Below the pieces are notes generated by a model that saw nothing but the letters and a program-made list of their open reading frames with translations, ran no database searches and had not been told where the DNA came from. 35,471 bases of DNA from JBFWWW01 sp050245975 (GTDB taxonomy: Bacteria; Pseudomonadota; Alphaproteobacteria; Rhizobiales; Hyphomicrobiaceae): positions 1 to 35,471 of the forward strand of contig JBFWWW010000020.1 in NCBI GenBank assembly GCA_050245975.1, read 5' to 3'. The first letter of the stretch is position 1, and the number at the start of each line of letters is the position of its first letter. Below are positions 1 through 7,689 of this stretch, one piece after another. A program made the translations under genes and the position numbers.

Positions 1-417
1 ACGTGTCGCGACGGCGCGCCGCTGCTGATCTCGATCCAGAACGACCGCGTGTGGCAGGTGCTGGCGCGCGACGTGCTGGGCAGGCCGGAGATGGCGGACG
101 ATCCGCGCTATGCCACGGTGGTCGCACGGCTCGAGAACCGCGCGGCGGTCGACGCCGCGGTGACGGACTGCTTCGCGGCGCGCGACGCGGCGGCCCTGAC
201 CGCGCAACTGGCGCAGACGCAGATCGCCTTCGGACGCCTCAACGACGTCGTCAGCCTGCTCGATCATCCGCAGCTGCGGCGCACGACGGTCGCCTCGCCC
301 ACGGGGCCGGTGCACCTGCCGATGCCCGCCGCGCGCCACGGCGGCGCCGACCGGACCTTCGGTGCGATCCCGGCACTGGGCGAGCACACCGCGAAGGTGC
401 GCGCGGAATTCCTCTGA
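1..417 (+). CDS. CaiB/BaiF family CoA-transferase, C-terminal part (5' truncated by window edge)
   Basis: The frame is open from base 1 to the TGA at 415-417 and gives the last 138 residues of a protein. The segment ISIQNDRVWQVLARDVLG, then RPEMADDPRY, a helical RLENRAAVDAAV stretch, FGRLNDVVSLLDHPQL and the closing TFGAIPALGEHTAKVRAEF match the C-terminal lobe of class III CoA-transferases (formyl-CoA transferase/CaiB type). These enzymes move CoA between carboxylic acids in the cytoplasm. The catalytic Asp lies in the missing N-terminal half, so the substrate cannot be inferred. The next gene starts about 160 bp downstream with its own promoter, so this is probably the end of a separate transcription unit. 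Confidence 0.85.
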   Translation, partial: TCRDGAPLLISIQNDRVWQVLARDVLGRPEMADDPRYATVVARLENRAAVDAAVTDCFAARDAAALTAQLAQTQIAFGRLNDVVSLLDHPQLRRTTVASPTGPVHLPMPAARHGGADRTFGAIPALGEHTAKVRAEFL

Positions 418-475
418 CCCCGCAACGTTTTGCGCATTGCCGGCCGGAGCGGGCACGGTTTTTCAGTCGGTTTTA

Positions 476-494
476 GTTGCGAATGATTTGCAAC
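476..494. promoter_or_regulatory. Mur/Fur-like operator dyad upstream of mntH
   Basis: GTTGCGAATGATTTGCAAC is a 19-bp palindrome with one mismatched pair around a central G. Its GTTGC/GCAAC arms resemble the GCAA-rich boxes bound by the manganese-responsive Fur homologue Mur in rhizobia. It overlaps the -35 element and spacer of the putative mntH promoter, which suits repression when manganese is plentiful. Binding is inferred from sequence only. Confidence 0.65.
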
Positions 495-505
495 AGCACT
501 ATAAC
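477..505 (+). promoter_or_regulatory. Putative sigma70-type promoter of mntH
   Basis: TTGCGA (477-482) and TATAAC (500-505) are separated by exactly 17 bp. Transcription would start about 60 bp before the ATG at 575. The -35 box lies inside the palindromic operator at 476-494. Confidence 0.55.
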
Positions 506-574
506 GCGAGGCTCGGGGTGACGCGTACGGGCATCCGGACGGGCGATCCGGGCGGCTTGCGAGGCAGAGGGCAC

Positions 575-1924
575 ATGCAGAAACCGGTAAGCGATCACGG
601 CGATGGCGCAGCACCCTTCGGCTGGCGGCGCGACCGCGGCGAAGCCGCGCTCTCGGACGTCCACCGCACCGTGCGCGTGGCCAGGAGCGGCAGCCCGCTG
701 CGCCGGCTCGCGGCGTTCCTCGGCCCGGGCTACCTGGTGGCGGTCGGCTACATGGACCCCGGCAACTGGGCCACCTCGCTCGCCGGCGGCTCGAAGTTCG
801 GCTACACGCTGCTGTTCGTCGCGCTCGTCTCCAACATCATGGCGATCATCCTGCAGTCGCTGTGCGCGCGGCTTGCCATCGCATCGGGGCGCGACCTCGC
901 CCAGGCCTGCCGCGACGCCTATCCCGCGTGGGCGGCCATCCCGCTGTGGGTGCTGGCCGAGATCGCCATCGTCGCCACCGACATCGCCGAGGTGATCGGC
1001 ACGGCCATCGGCCTCAACCTGCTGTTCGGACTGCCGCTCGAGATCGGCGTGATCCTGACGGCGCTCGACGTGTTCCTGATCCTCTACCTGCAGCGGCTCG
1101 GCTTCCGCTATCTCGAAGCGCTCATCATCACGATGCTGGGCGTGATCGCGGTCTGCTTCGCCGTGCAGATCCTGCAGGCGCACCCGGTGTGGGGCGAGGT
1201 GATCCGCGGCTTCGCGCCGACGACGCAGATCCTCACCAACCCGGACATGCTCTATCTGGCGCTCGGCATCCTCGGCGCGACGGTGATGCCGCACAACCTC
1301 TACCTGCACTCGGCCATCGTGCAGACGCGCGCCTACGGCGAGACGGAAGCGGAAAAGCGGGAGGCGCTGAGATTCGCCACCATCGATTCGACCGTGGCCC
1401 TGATGCTGGCGCTGCTGATCAATGCCTCGATCCTGATCCTGGCGGCGGCGAGCTTCCACAAGGCCGGGCACACCGATGTCGCCGAGCTGGGCCAGGCGCA
1501 CACCCTGCTGCAGCCGCTGCTGGGCTCGGGCCTGGCACCGACGCTGTTCGGCATCGCCCTGCTCGCCTGCGGCCTCAACTCGACCGTGACGGCGACGCTC
1601 GCCGGCCAGGCGGTGATGGAGGGCTTTCTCGAAATCCGGCTCCCGCCATGGCTGCGGCGGCTCACCACGCGCGCGCTCGCCATCATTCCGGCGGCGGGCG
1701 TGACGCTGTTCTACGGTGAACAGGAAACGGGCAAGCTGCTCATTCTGTCGCAGGTGATCCTGAGCCTGCAGCTTCCCTTCGCCATCGTGCCGCTGGTGCA
1801 GTTCACCGCCGAGCGCCGCAAGATGGGCGCGCTGGTCGCGCCGCGCTGGCTCATCGCCTGCGCGGTGCTGATCGCGGCCATCATCATCGCACTCAACGCG
1901 AAGCTGATCTGGGACGCGTTCTGA
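575..1924 (+). CDS. mntH: Nramp family divalent metal (Mn2+) transporter
   Basis: This 449-residue inner-membrane protein belongs to the Nramp/MntH family of proton-coupled manganese importers. The diagnostic DPGN of the first core helix is at residues 61-64 and the MPH of helix 6 at 238-240, followed by NLYLHSAIVQTRAYG. Both motifs form the metal site in the family. About eleven hydrophobic spans follow a soluble N-terminal tail of about 40 residues. The frame stays open upstream to 362, but the ATG at 575 is preferred: it has a purine-rich AGGCAGAGG just upstream and lies after the promoter and operator at 476-505. The Mur-like dyad supports manganese as substrate rather than iron. It appears monocistronic. 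Confidence 0.93.
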   Translation: MQKPVSDHGDGAAPFGWRRDRGEAALSDVHRTVRVARSGSPLRRLAAFLGPGYLVAVGYMDPGNWATSLAGGSKFGYTLLFVALVSNIMAIILQSLCARLAIASGRDLAQACRDAYPAWAAIPLWVLAEIAIVATDIAEVIGTAIGLNLLFGLPLEIGVILTALDVFLILYLQRLGFRYLEALIITMLGVIAVCFAVQILQAHPVWGEVIRGFAPTTQILTNPDMLYLALGILGATVMPHNLYLHSAIVQTRAYGETEAEKREALRFATIDSTVALMLALLINASILILAAASFHKAGHTDVAELGQAHTLLQPLLGSGLAPTLFGIALLACGLNSTVTATLAGQAVMEGFLEIRLPPWLRRLTTRALAIIPAAGVTLFYGEQETGKLLILSQVILSLQLPFAIVPLVQFTAERRKMGALVAPRWLIACAVLIAAIIIALNAKLIWDAF

Positions 1925-2039
1925 GGCCCGAGCGCACGCGGCAACCCCGGGGGCGACGCGCGCCCCGCAATAGTGCTATGTCGGTCCCTCGTATGCGTCG
2001 GCGGGCAGGCCCCGCTCTCCGCAGCAAGGACGACAGCCC

Positions 2040-4691
2040 ATGAAGACCGACACGCCGCGCCCCGTGCTCCTCAAGGAGTACCGCCCGCCCAGCCACCTGA
2101 TCGACAGCGTCGATCTCGACGTCGCGCTGGCGCCGACGGCGACGCGCGTGCGCTCGCGGCTGAAGGTGAAGCCCAATCCGGACGCGCCGGCGGGGAAGGG
2201 CGACCTGCTGCTCGACGGCGAGATGCTGCAGCTCGACGCCGTGCGCCTCGACGGGCGCCTGCTGCAGCCCGCCGACTACGAGCGCACGGCAACGGGGCTG
2301 CTGCTGCCGAAGATGCCGGCGCGCGGCTTCATGCTGGAGATCACGACGGTCTGCGACCCGCAGGCCAACAAGGCGCTGCAGGGCCTCTATCGCTCGCGCT
2401 CGATCTATTGCACGCAGTGCGAGGCGCAGGGCTTCCGCCGCATCACCTACTTCCTCGACCGGCCGGACGTGCTGGCGCGCTACACGACGCGCATCGAGGC
2501 GGACGTCGAGGAGGCCTCCGTCCTGCTGTCCAACGGCAATCCCTCCGAGCGCGGGACGCTCGACCGCGGCCGGCGGCATTTCGCCGTGTGGCGCGACCCC
2601 TTCCCCAAGCCCAGCTACCTGTTCGCGCTGGTGGGCGGCAACCTCACGTCGGTGGCGTCCACCTTCACCACCATGTCGGGGCGCAAGGTCGACCTGACGA
2701 TCTATGTCGAGCCGGGGCGGGAGGGCCGCTGCGGCTGGGCCATGGATGCGCTCAAGCGCTCGATGAGGTGGGACGAGGAGCGGTTCGGCCGCGAGTACGA
2801 CCTCGACGTGTTCAACATCGTCGCCGTGTCCGACTTCAACATGGGCGCGATGGAGAACAAGGGCCTCAACATCTTCAACGACCGCCTCGTGCTCGCCTCG
2901 CCCGACACGGCGACGGATGCGGCCTTCGCCGACATCGAGCGCGTGATCGCGCACGAGTACTTCCACAACTGGACCGGCAACCGCATCACCTGCCGCGACT
3001 GGTTCCAGCTCTGCCTGAAGGAAGGGCTGACGGTCTTCCGCGACCAGGAGTTCTCCTCCGACATGCGCTCGCGCGCCGTGCAGCGCATCCACGACGTGCG
3101 CCAGCTCAAGGCGCGGCAGTTCCCCGAGGACGCCGGCCCGCTGGCCCATCCGGTGCGTCCCAACCGCTACATCGAGATCAACAACTTCTATACGGCGACC
3201 GTCTACGACAAGGGCGCCGAAGTCATCCGCATGCTGCAGACGCTGCTGGGCCGCGACGACTTCCGCAAGGGCATGGACCTCTACTTCGAGCGCCACGACG
3301 GCCACGCGGCGACGGTGGAGGATTTCATCGCCTGCTTCGCGGACGCGACCGGGCGCGACCTCGACCAGTTCATGACGTGGTACGAGCAGGCGGGAACGCC
3401 GGAGCTCGTCTGCCGCCTCACCTACGATGAGCGCGCAAAGACCGCAGAGCTCGAGATCGAGCAGGTGCTGCCGCCCACACCCGGACAGCCGAAGAAGAAA
3501 CCGCTGCACATCCCCGTGCGCATCGGCCTGCTGGGCGGCAACGGCAACGACCTGCCGCTCACGCTCGCCAGCGGCGAGGAGCTGGCGGACGGCGTGCTGG
3601 AGGTGACGCGGCGCAAGGAGACGTTCCGGTTCCGCAACGTGCCGGTGCAGCCGGTGCCGTCGGTGCTGCGCGGCTTCTCGGCGCCGGTCAACCTGACGAT
3701 GGACCTGTCGGACGACGACCTCGCCTTCCTGATGCGCCACGACAGCGACGCCTACAACCGCTGGCATGCGGCACAGGATGCGGCGACGCGGCTGATGGTT
3801 GCGGGCGTCAATGCCCTGCACAACGGCGCGCGCGCGCCCTCGCCGGCGCGGTTCGCGGAGAGCCTGGCCGCCATCCTCGCCGACGCGGGGCTCGATCCGG
3901 CGGCGCGCGCACAGTTCCTGGCGCTGCCGACCGAAAGCGACCTCGCCCGCACCATTGGCCACGACGTGGACCCGGCGGCGATCCACGCCTCGCGCCGGAC
4001 GCTGCGGCGCAAGCTGGCGCAGCGGCTCGGCGACAAGCTCGTCGAGACCTACCGCGGCCATGCCGTCAAAGAGCCCTACTCGCCGCTGCCCGAGCAGGCG
4101 GGAAAGCGCGCGCTCGCCAACGCCGCGCTCGGGCTTCTCAGCGCGCGCGGCCAGGCCGAGGACGTGGCGCGCCTCGTGCGGCACTACCACAACGCCGGCA
4201 ACGCCACCGACGCGATCACCGCGCTGACGTTCATCTCGGCGCTGCGCACGCCGGAGCGGCAGAAGATGTTCGATCACTTCTACAAGCGCTGGAAGAACGA
4301 CCATCTCGTGATCGACCACTGGTTCGCCCTGCAGGCGGCCTCGCCGCTGCCGACGACGCTGGCCAGCGTGCGCAAGCTGCTCCACCACCCGCTGTTCGCG
4401 CTCGACAACCCAAACAAGGTGCGCGCGCTGATCGGCACGTTCGCGGCCGCCAACCCGGTCAACTTCCACCGCCCCGAGGGGTACGCCTTCCTCGCCGAGC
4501 AGGCGCTGAAGATCGATGCCTTCAACCCGCAGATCGCGGCACGGCTGCTGTCGTGCTTCAGCGCCTGCCGGGCGATGGAGCCGGGACGGCGCAAGGCGGC
4601 GCGGCAGGTGCTGCAGAAGGTTGCAAAGGCAAAGCAGCTCTCGCGGGACAGCACCGAGATCGTGGCAAAAATGCTCGACGAGAGTCCCTGA
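2040..4691 (+). CDS. pepN: Aminopeptidase N (M1 family zinc metallopeptidase)
   Basis: At 883 residues it matches the usual length of bacterial PepN (about 870-890). This cytoplasmic enzyme removes N-terminal residues from peptides in the last stage of protein turnover. The exopeptidase motif GAMEN is at 269-273. The zinc motif HEYFH is at 305-309, with the third ligand Glu328 in LKEGLTVF, the same 23-residue spacing as in E. coli PepN. The C-terminal half is the helical domain typical of the PepN subfamily (YNRWHAAQDAATRLM onward). AAGGA lies 9 bases before the ATG. It is a single gene on the + strand, 115 bp after mntH, with no clear terminator between them. Confidence 0.96.
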   Translation: MKTDTPRPVLLKEYRPPSHLIDSVDLDVALAPTATRVRSRLKVKPNPDAPAGKGDLLLDGEMLQLDAVRLDGRLLQPADYERTATGLLLPKMPARGFMLEITTVCDPQANKALQGLYRSRSIYCTQCEAQGFRRITYFLDRPDVLARYTTRIEADVEEASVLLSNGNPSERGTLDRGRRHFAVWRDPFPKPSYLFALVGGNLTSVASTFTTMSGRKVDLTIYVEPGREGRCGWAMDALKRSMRWDEERFGREYDLDVFNIVAVSDFNMGAMENKGLNIFNDRLVLASPDTATDAAFADIERVIAHEYFHNWTGNRITCRDWFQLCLKEGLTVFRDQEFSSDMRSRAVQRIHDVRQLKARQFPEDAGPLAHPVRPNRYIEINNFYTATVYDKGAEVIRMLQTLLGRDDFRKGMDLYFERHDGHAATVEDFIACFADATGRDLDQFMTWYEQAGTPELVCRLTYDERAKTAELEIEQVLPPTPGQPKKKPLHIPVRIGLLGGNGNDLPLTLASGEELADGVLEVTRRKETFRFRNVPVQPVPSVLRGFSAPVNLTMDLSDDDLAFLMRHDSDAYNRWHAAQDAATRLMVAGVNALHNGARAPSPARFAESLAAILADAGLDPAARAQFLALPTESDLARTIGHDVDPAAIHASRRTLRRKLAQRLGDKLVETYRGHAVKEPYSPLPEQAGKRALANAALGLLSARGQAEDVARLVRHYHNAGNATDAITALTFISALRTPERQKMFDHFYKRWKNDHLVIDHWFALQAASPLPTTLASVRKLLHHPLFALDNPNKVRALIGTFAAANPVNFHRPEGYAFLAEQALKIDAFNPQIAARLLSCFSACRAMEPGRRKAARQVLQKVAKAKQLSRDSTEIVAKMLDESP

Positions 4692-4743
4692 GGACACAGA
4701 CAGCCTCGATTTCGCCACAGCCCGAGATTGTCCCTCGACAGCC

Positions 4744-4776
4744 GATTCGTATTGGAGTCAAATGATTGGGTGATTC
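4744..4776. promoter_or_regulatory. Cluster of three GANTC (CcrM) methylation sites in a kinase gene leader
   Basis: GATTC at 4744-4748, GAGTC at 4755-4759 and GATTC at 4772-4776 lie within 33 bp, about 75-110 bp upstream of the histidine kinase ATG at 4852. GANTC is the target of the alphaproteobacterial cell-cycle methylase CcrM, and clusters of it in promoters can tie transcription to replication. A regulatory effect here is inferred. Confidence 0.4.
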
Positions 4777-4851
4777 GACCACAGGTTCGTACGGTCGGAT
4801 CGGGTCGTTCAAGTTCTGGGGCAGTTCCGAAAGACATCGAGGGGATACGGG

Positions 4852-5850
4852 ATGACGCTGGGCACGTCAGACCGGCTGCGGACGGCTGCGTTCGCGGTGC
4901 GGATGGGGATCGACCGGGTGCAGCAACGGATCGCGCACGACGGCGCCGCGCTTTTCGCTCACGCCGGGCGCCATGCACGCAGCCTCGCCCGATTTGCCGC
5001 CGCCGCCCACCTCGCCATTCTCGCCCTCGTGCTGACCACAGCCTGGCGCGCGCCCGATGCGGTGCCGGCCGGCGCCGCCCCCGTCGGATCGATGGCCTGG
5101 TTGCATATGGCGCTGCTGGTCGCCACCGGCGCGACCGTCGCCCTGCTCACGCTCGTTCATCGTCCCCATCCCGCCCCGCGCGAAGCCGCGGCCTCGCCCG
5201 AAGCCTGGACGCTGTTCCTGCGCCAGGTGAGCCACGAGCTGCGGACGCCGCTCAACGCCGTCATCGGCTTCTCCGACCTGATGCAGAACCAGCTCCTGGG
5301 ACCGCTCGGCAATGCGCGCTACCGCGACTATGCGCGCCACATCCGCGACAGCGGCGGCCGGCTGCTCGTCACCGCGGAAGACGTGATGGCGATGACGCGG
5401 CTGGCAGCGGACGGCGCCGGCGTGCGGCGCGAGGACGTCGCGGTGGCGCAGGCGCTGCGCCGGGCCTGGGTCGCCTGCCGGACGCAGGAGGATGCGCGCG
5501 GGCTCGAACTGGTCGTCACCGGCGTCGAGGATGCAAGGCTGGTGTGCGACGGGATGGCCCTGCAGCAGGCGCTGGCGGGATTGCTGCGCGACGCGACGAC
5601 GGCGGCGCAGCCGGGCGATATCATCACCGCGCGGATCGGGGCGGACGGCCTCGATCTGACGCTGGCCGAGACAAGCGCGCCGGCAGGAGGCGCATCGGCA
5701 GGCCCGTCGACTGGCCATGCGGCCCGGTCCGAGACGATGGGCGTGGCAACGGCGCGCGTGCTGCTCGAGCTGCAGGGCGCGACGCTGACGGCGGCGGCCG
5801 AAGGCTGGCGCGTCGGCGTGGCATTCCCGGCCCACGCGGTCGCGGCCTGA
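4852..5850 (+). CDS. Orphan membrane histidine kinase-like protein with degenerate ATPase domain
   Basis: The 332-residue protein has two hydrophobic segments (about 49-65 and 82-102). A clear HisKA dimerisation/phosphoacceptor helix follows: FLRQVSHELRTPLNAVIGFS, with His128. The next stretch, LLGPLGNARYRDYARHIRDS, is typical of alphaproteobacterial PAS/HisKA kinases. The expected ATP-binding domain (about 195-330) is poor. The N box reads LAGLLRDATT, with Asp247 where the catalytic Asn normally sits, and no DxGxG or GxGLG box is visible. It may act as a phosphotransfer protein or scaffold, as ChpT does, rather than as an autokinase. No response regulator gene is adjacent. The ATG is preceded by GAGGGGA. 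Confidence 0.75.
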   Translation: MTLGTSDRLRTAAFAVRMGIDRVQQRIAHDGAALFAHAGRHARSLARFAAAAHLAILALVLTTAWRAPDAVPAGAAPVGSMAWLHMALLVATGATVALLTLVHRPHPAPREAAASPEAWTLFLRQVSHELRTPLNAVIGFSDLMQNQLLGPLGNARYRDYARHIRDSGGRLLVTAEDVMAMTRLAADGAGVRREDVAVAQALRRAWVACRTQEDARGLELVVTGVEDARLVCDGMALQQALAGLLRDATTAAQPGDIITARIGADGLDLTLAETSAPAGGASAGPSTGHAARSETMGVATARVLLELQGATLTAAAEGWRVGVAFPAHAVAA

Positions 5851-5874
5851 TCCTTCCGGGCTACAGAAACCGGC

Positions 5875-6399
5875 TCAGTTCGGCGGTCCCGGCGGCGGCC
5901 GGTCGCCGTCCGCATCGAGCGCGTTGGGCGGCGGCGGCGGACGACGGCTCTCACGCCACTTGAGGAACGCGCGGCGCTCCTCCGGCGTCATGTCGGCGGC
6001 GATCTCGGCAAAGAGCTTCTGCGCCGCACCGCGCGCCTGCATGTCCGCCTTCAGCAGCCGCGCCTGCGCCGCGACGAGCCGCTCCTTGTCGAAGGGATCG
6101 GCGCCCAGAGCCGTAAAGACCTCGTCACGCGCGTCGCGCACCTCCTTGCGCAGCGGCCGGATCTCCTTGCGGGCGTCGCGCGAGCGGCCCCAGAGCTCCT
6201 TGCGCCGCTCCGGCGGCAGCGTGGTCACATAGCCCAGGACGTTGGCGCTGAGCCCGGGGCGATGCCAGAAGTGGAAGCGCCAGAACGCACCGGCCACGAG
6301 CCCGAGCACCAGCAGATTGAGCGCCAGCGACACGATCAGCACGATCATGGCCCAGCGCGGCATCTGCCGGCTCGGGGCGACGGGATCGACCGCGCTCAT
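5875..6399 (-). CDS. CnrX-like periplasmic heavy-metal sensor/resistance protein
   Basis: This 174-residue protein has one membrane anchor (about residues 18-41, AMIVLIVSLALNLLVLGLVA) followed by a charged, helical periplasmic domain. In that domain LPPERRKELWGRSRDARKEI is followed by an LLKADMQARGAAQKLFAEI helix and then MTPEERRAFLKWRESR. This is the Metal_resist/CnrX-type helical hairpin, in the same group as Spy/CpxP-like proteins. The C-terminus is a proline-rich tail. Its ATG overlaps the stop of the putative anti-sigma gene in an ATGA, so translation is probably coupled. In CnrYXH systems CnrX senses metal and releases the anti-sigma factor, and the gene order suggests a similar role here. 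The metal or stress sensed cannot be read from the sequence. Confidence 0.8.
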   Translation of the reverse strand: MSAVDPVAPSRQMPRWAMIVLIVSLALNLLVLGLVAGAFWRFHFWHRPGLSANVLGYVTTLPPERRKELWGRSRDARKEIRPLRKEVRDARDEVFTALGADPFDKERLVAAQARLLKADMQARGAAQKLFAEIAADMTPEERRAFLKWRESRRPPPPPNALDADGDRPPPGPPN

Positions 6400-6932
6400 A
6401 GGAGCTGGTCCTCTTCAAGCTCGCTGCTGAGCTGCACCAGTGTGGAAGGGCTGGCGCCGAGATCGACACCGGTCACGTCCTCGACCGCCATGACCGCGTT
6501 CTGCGAAAAGCCGGAGGCGCCGATGAAGACGCCGACGACCAGCGCGGCGGCCAGCACGCTGACGGCCTGGCGCATCTGCAGACCGAAGAGGCTGCCTTTC
6601 GAAACCGGCTTGCGCACCGGCAGGGGAACGACCGTCGGCGTCTCGGGCGCCGTGCCGCGTCCGCCGTTGATCACGCGCGGCGTGCGCTGCGCGGCGGCGA
6701 CGATGCGCTCCGCCAGCGCCGGCATGCGCGCCGCCGCAACGCGGGGCGCGGCCGCCATCACCTTGTCCAAGGCCGCCGCCGCATCCTGCAGACGGCGGGC
6801 AGCGGCGTTCGTCGCCACCAGAGCCTCCGCCCGCGCGCCCGCACGCTCGGGCCACCGGCGGCGATCCGCGCCGTAGATGGCCAGCAGCTCCTCGAGCTCC
6901 CGCAGCGTCATGTCTCTCTCGCCTATCGTCAT
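6396..6932 (-). CDS. Putative membrane-anchored anti-sigma factor
   Basis: The protein is 178 residues from the ATG at 6932. Alternatives are a TTG at 6944, and an ATG at 6911 with GAGAGA before it. The N-terminal half is cytoplasmic and helical (LRELEELLAIYGADRRRWPE, then RRLQDAAAALDKVMAAAP). One membrane span follows (about 120-142, AVSVLAAALVVGVFIGASGF), then a short periplasmic tail ending in acidic residues. No zinc-finger anti-sigma motif is present. The assignment rests on topology and position: it lies 39 bp after the ECF sigma gene and overlaps the CnrX-like sensor gene by 4 bp, as CnrY does in Cnr-type operons. Direct sigma binding is inferred. Confidence 0.65.
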   Translation of the reverse strand: MTIGERDMTLRELEELLAIYGADRRRWPERAGARAEALVATNAAARRLQDAAAALDKVMAAAPRVAAARMPALAERIVAAAQRTPRVINGGRGTAPETPTVVPLPVRKPVSKGSLFGLQMRQAVSVLAAALVVGVFIGASGFSQNAVMAVEDVTGVDLGASPSTLVQLSSELEEDQLL

Positions 6933-6971
6933 GTCAGCACCCAATCGGCCCCCGCCCTGCCGGTCCTTCCG

Positions 6972-7589
6972 TCACGTCTCTTGCTCCGGCAGCAACTCCT
7001 GCCATTCATCCCTCAGCGCCGCCTTGAGCGCACGGCGCGCGCGCGCCAGCAGCGATTCCACCGCCTCGTCCGACACGCCGAGAATCTTGCCCACCTCGAC
7101 CTGGCTCATGCCCTCGTAGTGGAAGAGCACGATCGCCAGCCGCTGCCGCTCCGGCAACTCCTTGAGCGCGGCATCGACACGGCCGCCAAGCTCCTGCTCG
7201 GTCAGGCGGCGCAACTGGTCGGGCGACTGCGCCACCTCGGGCACCTCGTCGCTGACGACCGTATTGCGGCCCGACCGCACACGATCGATACACAGATTCG
7301 AAGCCACCCGGCGCAGCCAGGGCTTCACGCCGCCGGGGCCGAGCTCCAGCGCGCCGGCATTGCGCCACAGCCGCAGCAAGGCTTCCTGCGCCACGTCCTC
7401 GGCCTCCGCGTCATCGCGCAGCATCCGGCGCGACACCGCCAGCACCAGCGCCAGATAGCGATCGACCAGCGTGCGGAAGGCTGCCGCATCGCCGCTCGCA
7501 ACGGCGCGCAGCAACGCTGTTTCCGCATCCTCTGTCTGCGGTCCGGACCGTGGTTGCGGCCCGGACCCCGTCATCGTACGCGCCCGCAC
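6972..7589 (-). CDS. ECF-type RNA polymerase sigma factor
   Basis: This 205-residue protein has the two ECF domains. Region 2 is FRTLVDRYLALVLAVSRRML with AEDVAQEALLRLWRN. Region 4 is LPERQRLAIVLFHYEGMSQV followed by a helix-turn-helix, VGKILGVSDEAVESLLARAR. The frame is open to 7892, but that extension is low-complexity and overlaps the EF-hand gene. The GTG at 7589 is chosen because GGAGG (7599-7603) lies 9 bases upstream; the in-frame ATG at 7574 lacks a nearby site. The gene heads the sigma/anti-sigma/sensor series and lies 100 bp after the EF-hand gene. Anti-sigma control with metal or envelope-stress input is the likely mode of regulation. Confidence 0.9.
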   Translation of the reverse strand: MRARTMTGSGPQPRSGPQTEDAETALLRAVASGDAAAFRTLVDRYLALVLAVSRRMLRDDAEAEDVAQEALLRLWRNAGALELGPGGVKPWLRRVASNLCIDRVRSGRNTVVSDEVPEVAQSPDQLRRLTEQELGGRVDAALKELPERQRLAIVLFHYEGMSQVEVGKILGVSDEAVESLLARARRALKAALRDEWQELLPEQET

Positions 7590-7689
7590 GTCGCGTGACC
7601 TCCGCAGGCTCCGCTCGGCGTTGAGATCCACCAGCACTGTAGCCGAAGCCGTCACGCTTTGCGTATCCTTATGTGCGGGTTGCGCGAGT

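Noticed and set aside
421..434. Hairpin CGCAA-CGTT-TTGCG after the CoA-transferase gene as a terminator
   Set aside because: The 5-bp stem is weak and is not directly followed by a T-run; the T-run further on (470-474) is tied to the mntH promoter region.
1948..1966. Possible terminator after mntH (GGGGGCG with CGCGCCCC)
   Set aside because: The stem needs a bulge and there is no T-run after it.
1893..4718. A 941-codon open frame on the - strand opposite pepN
   Set aside because: It is a GC-driven shadow: composition is Arg/Val/Glu/His rich without any domain, and pepN on the other strand has full catalytic motifs.
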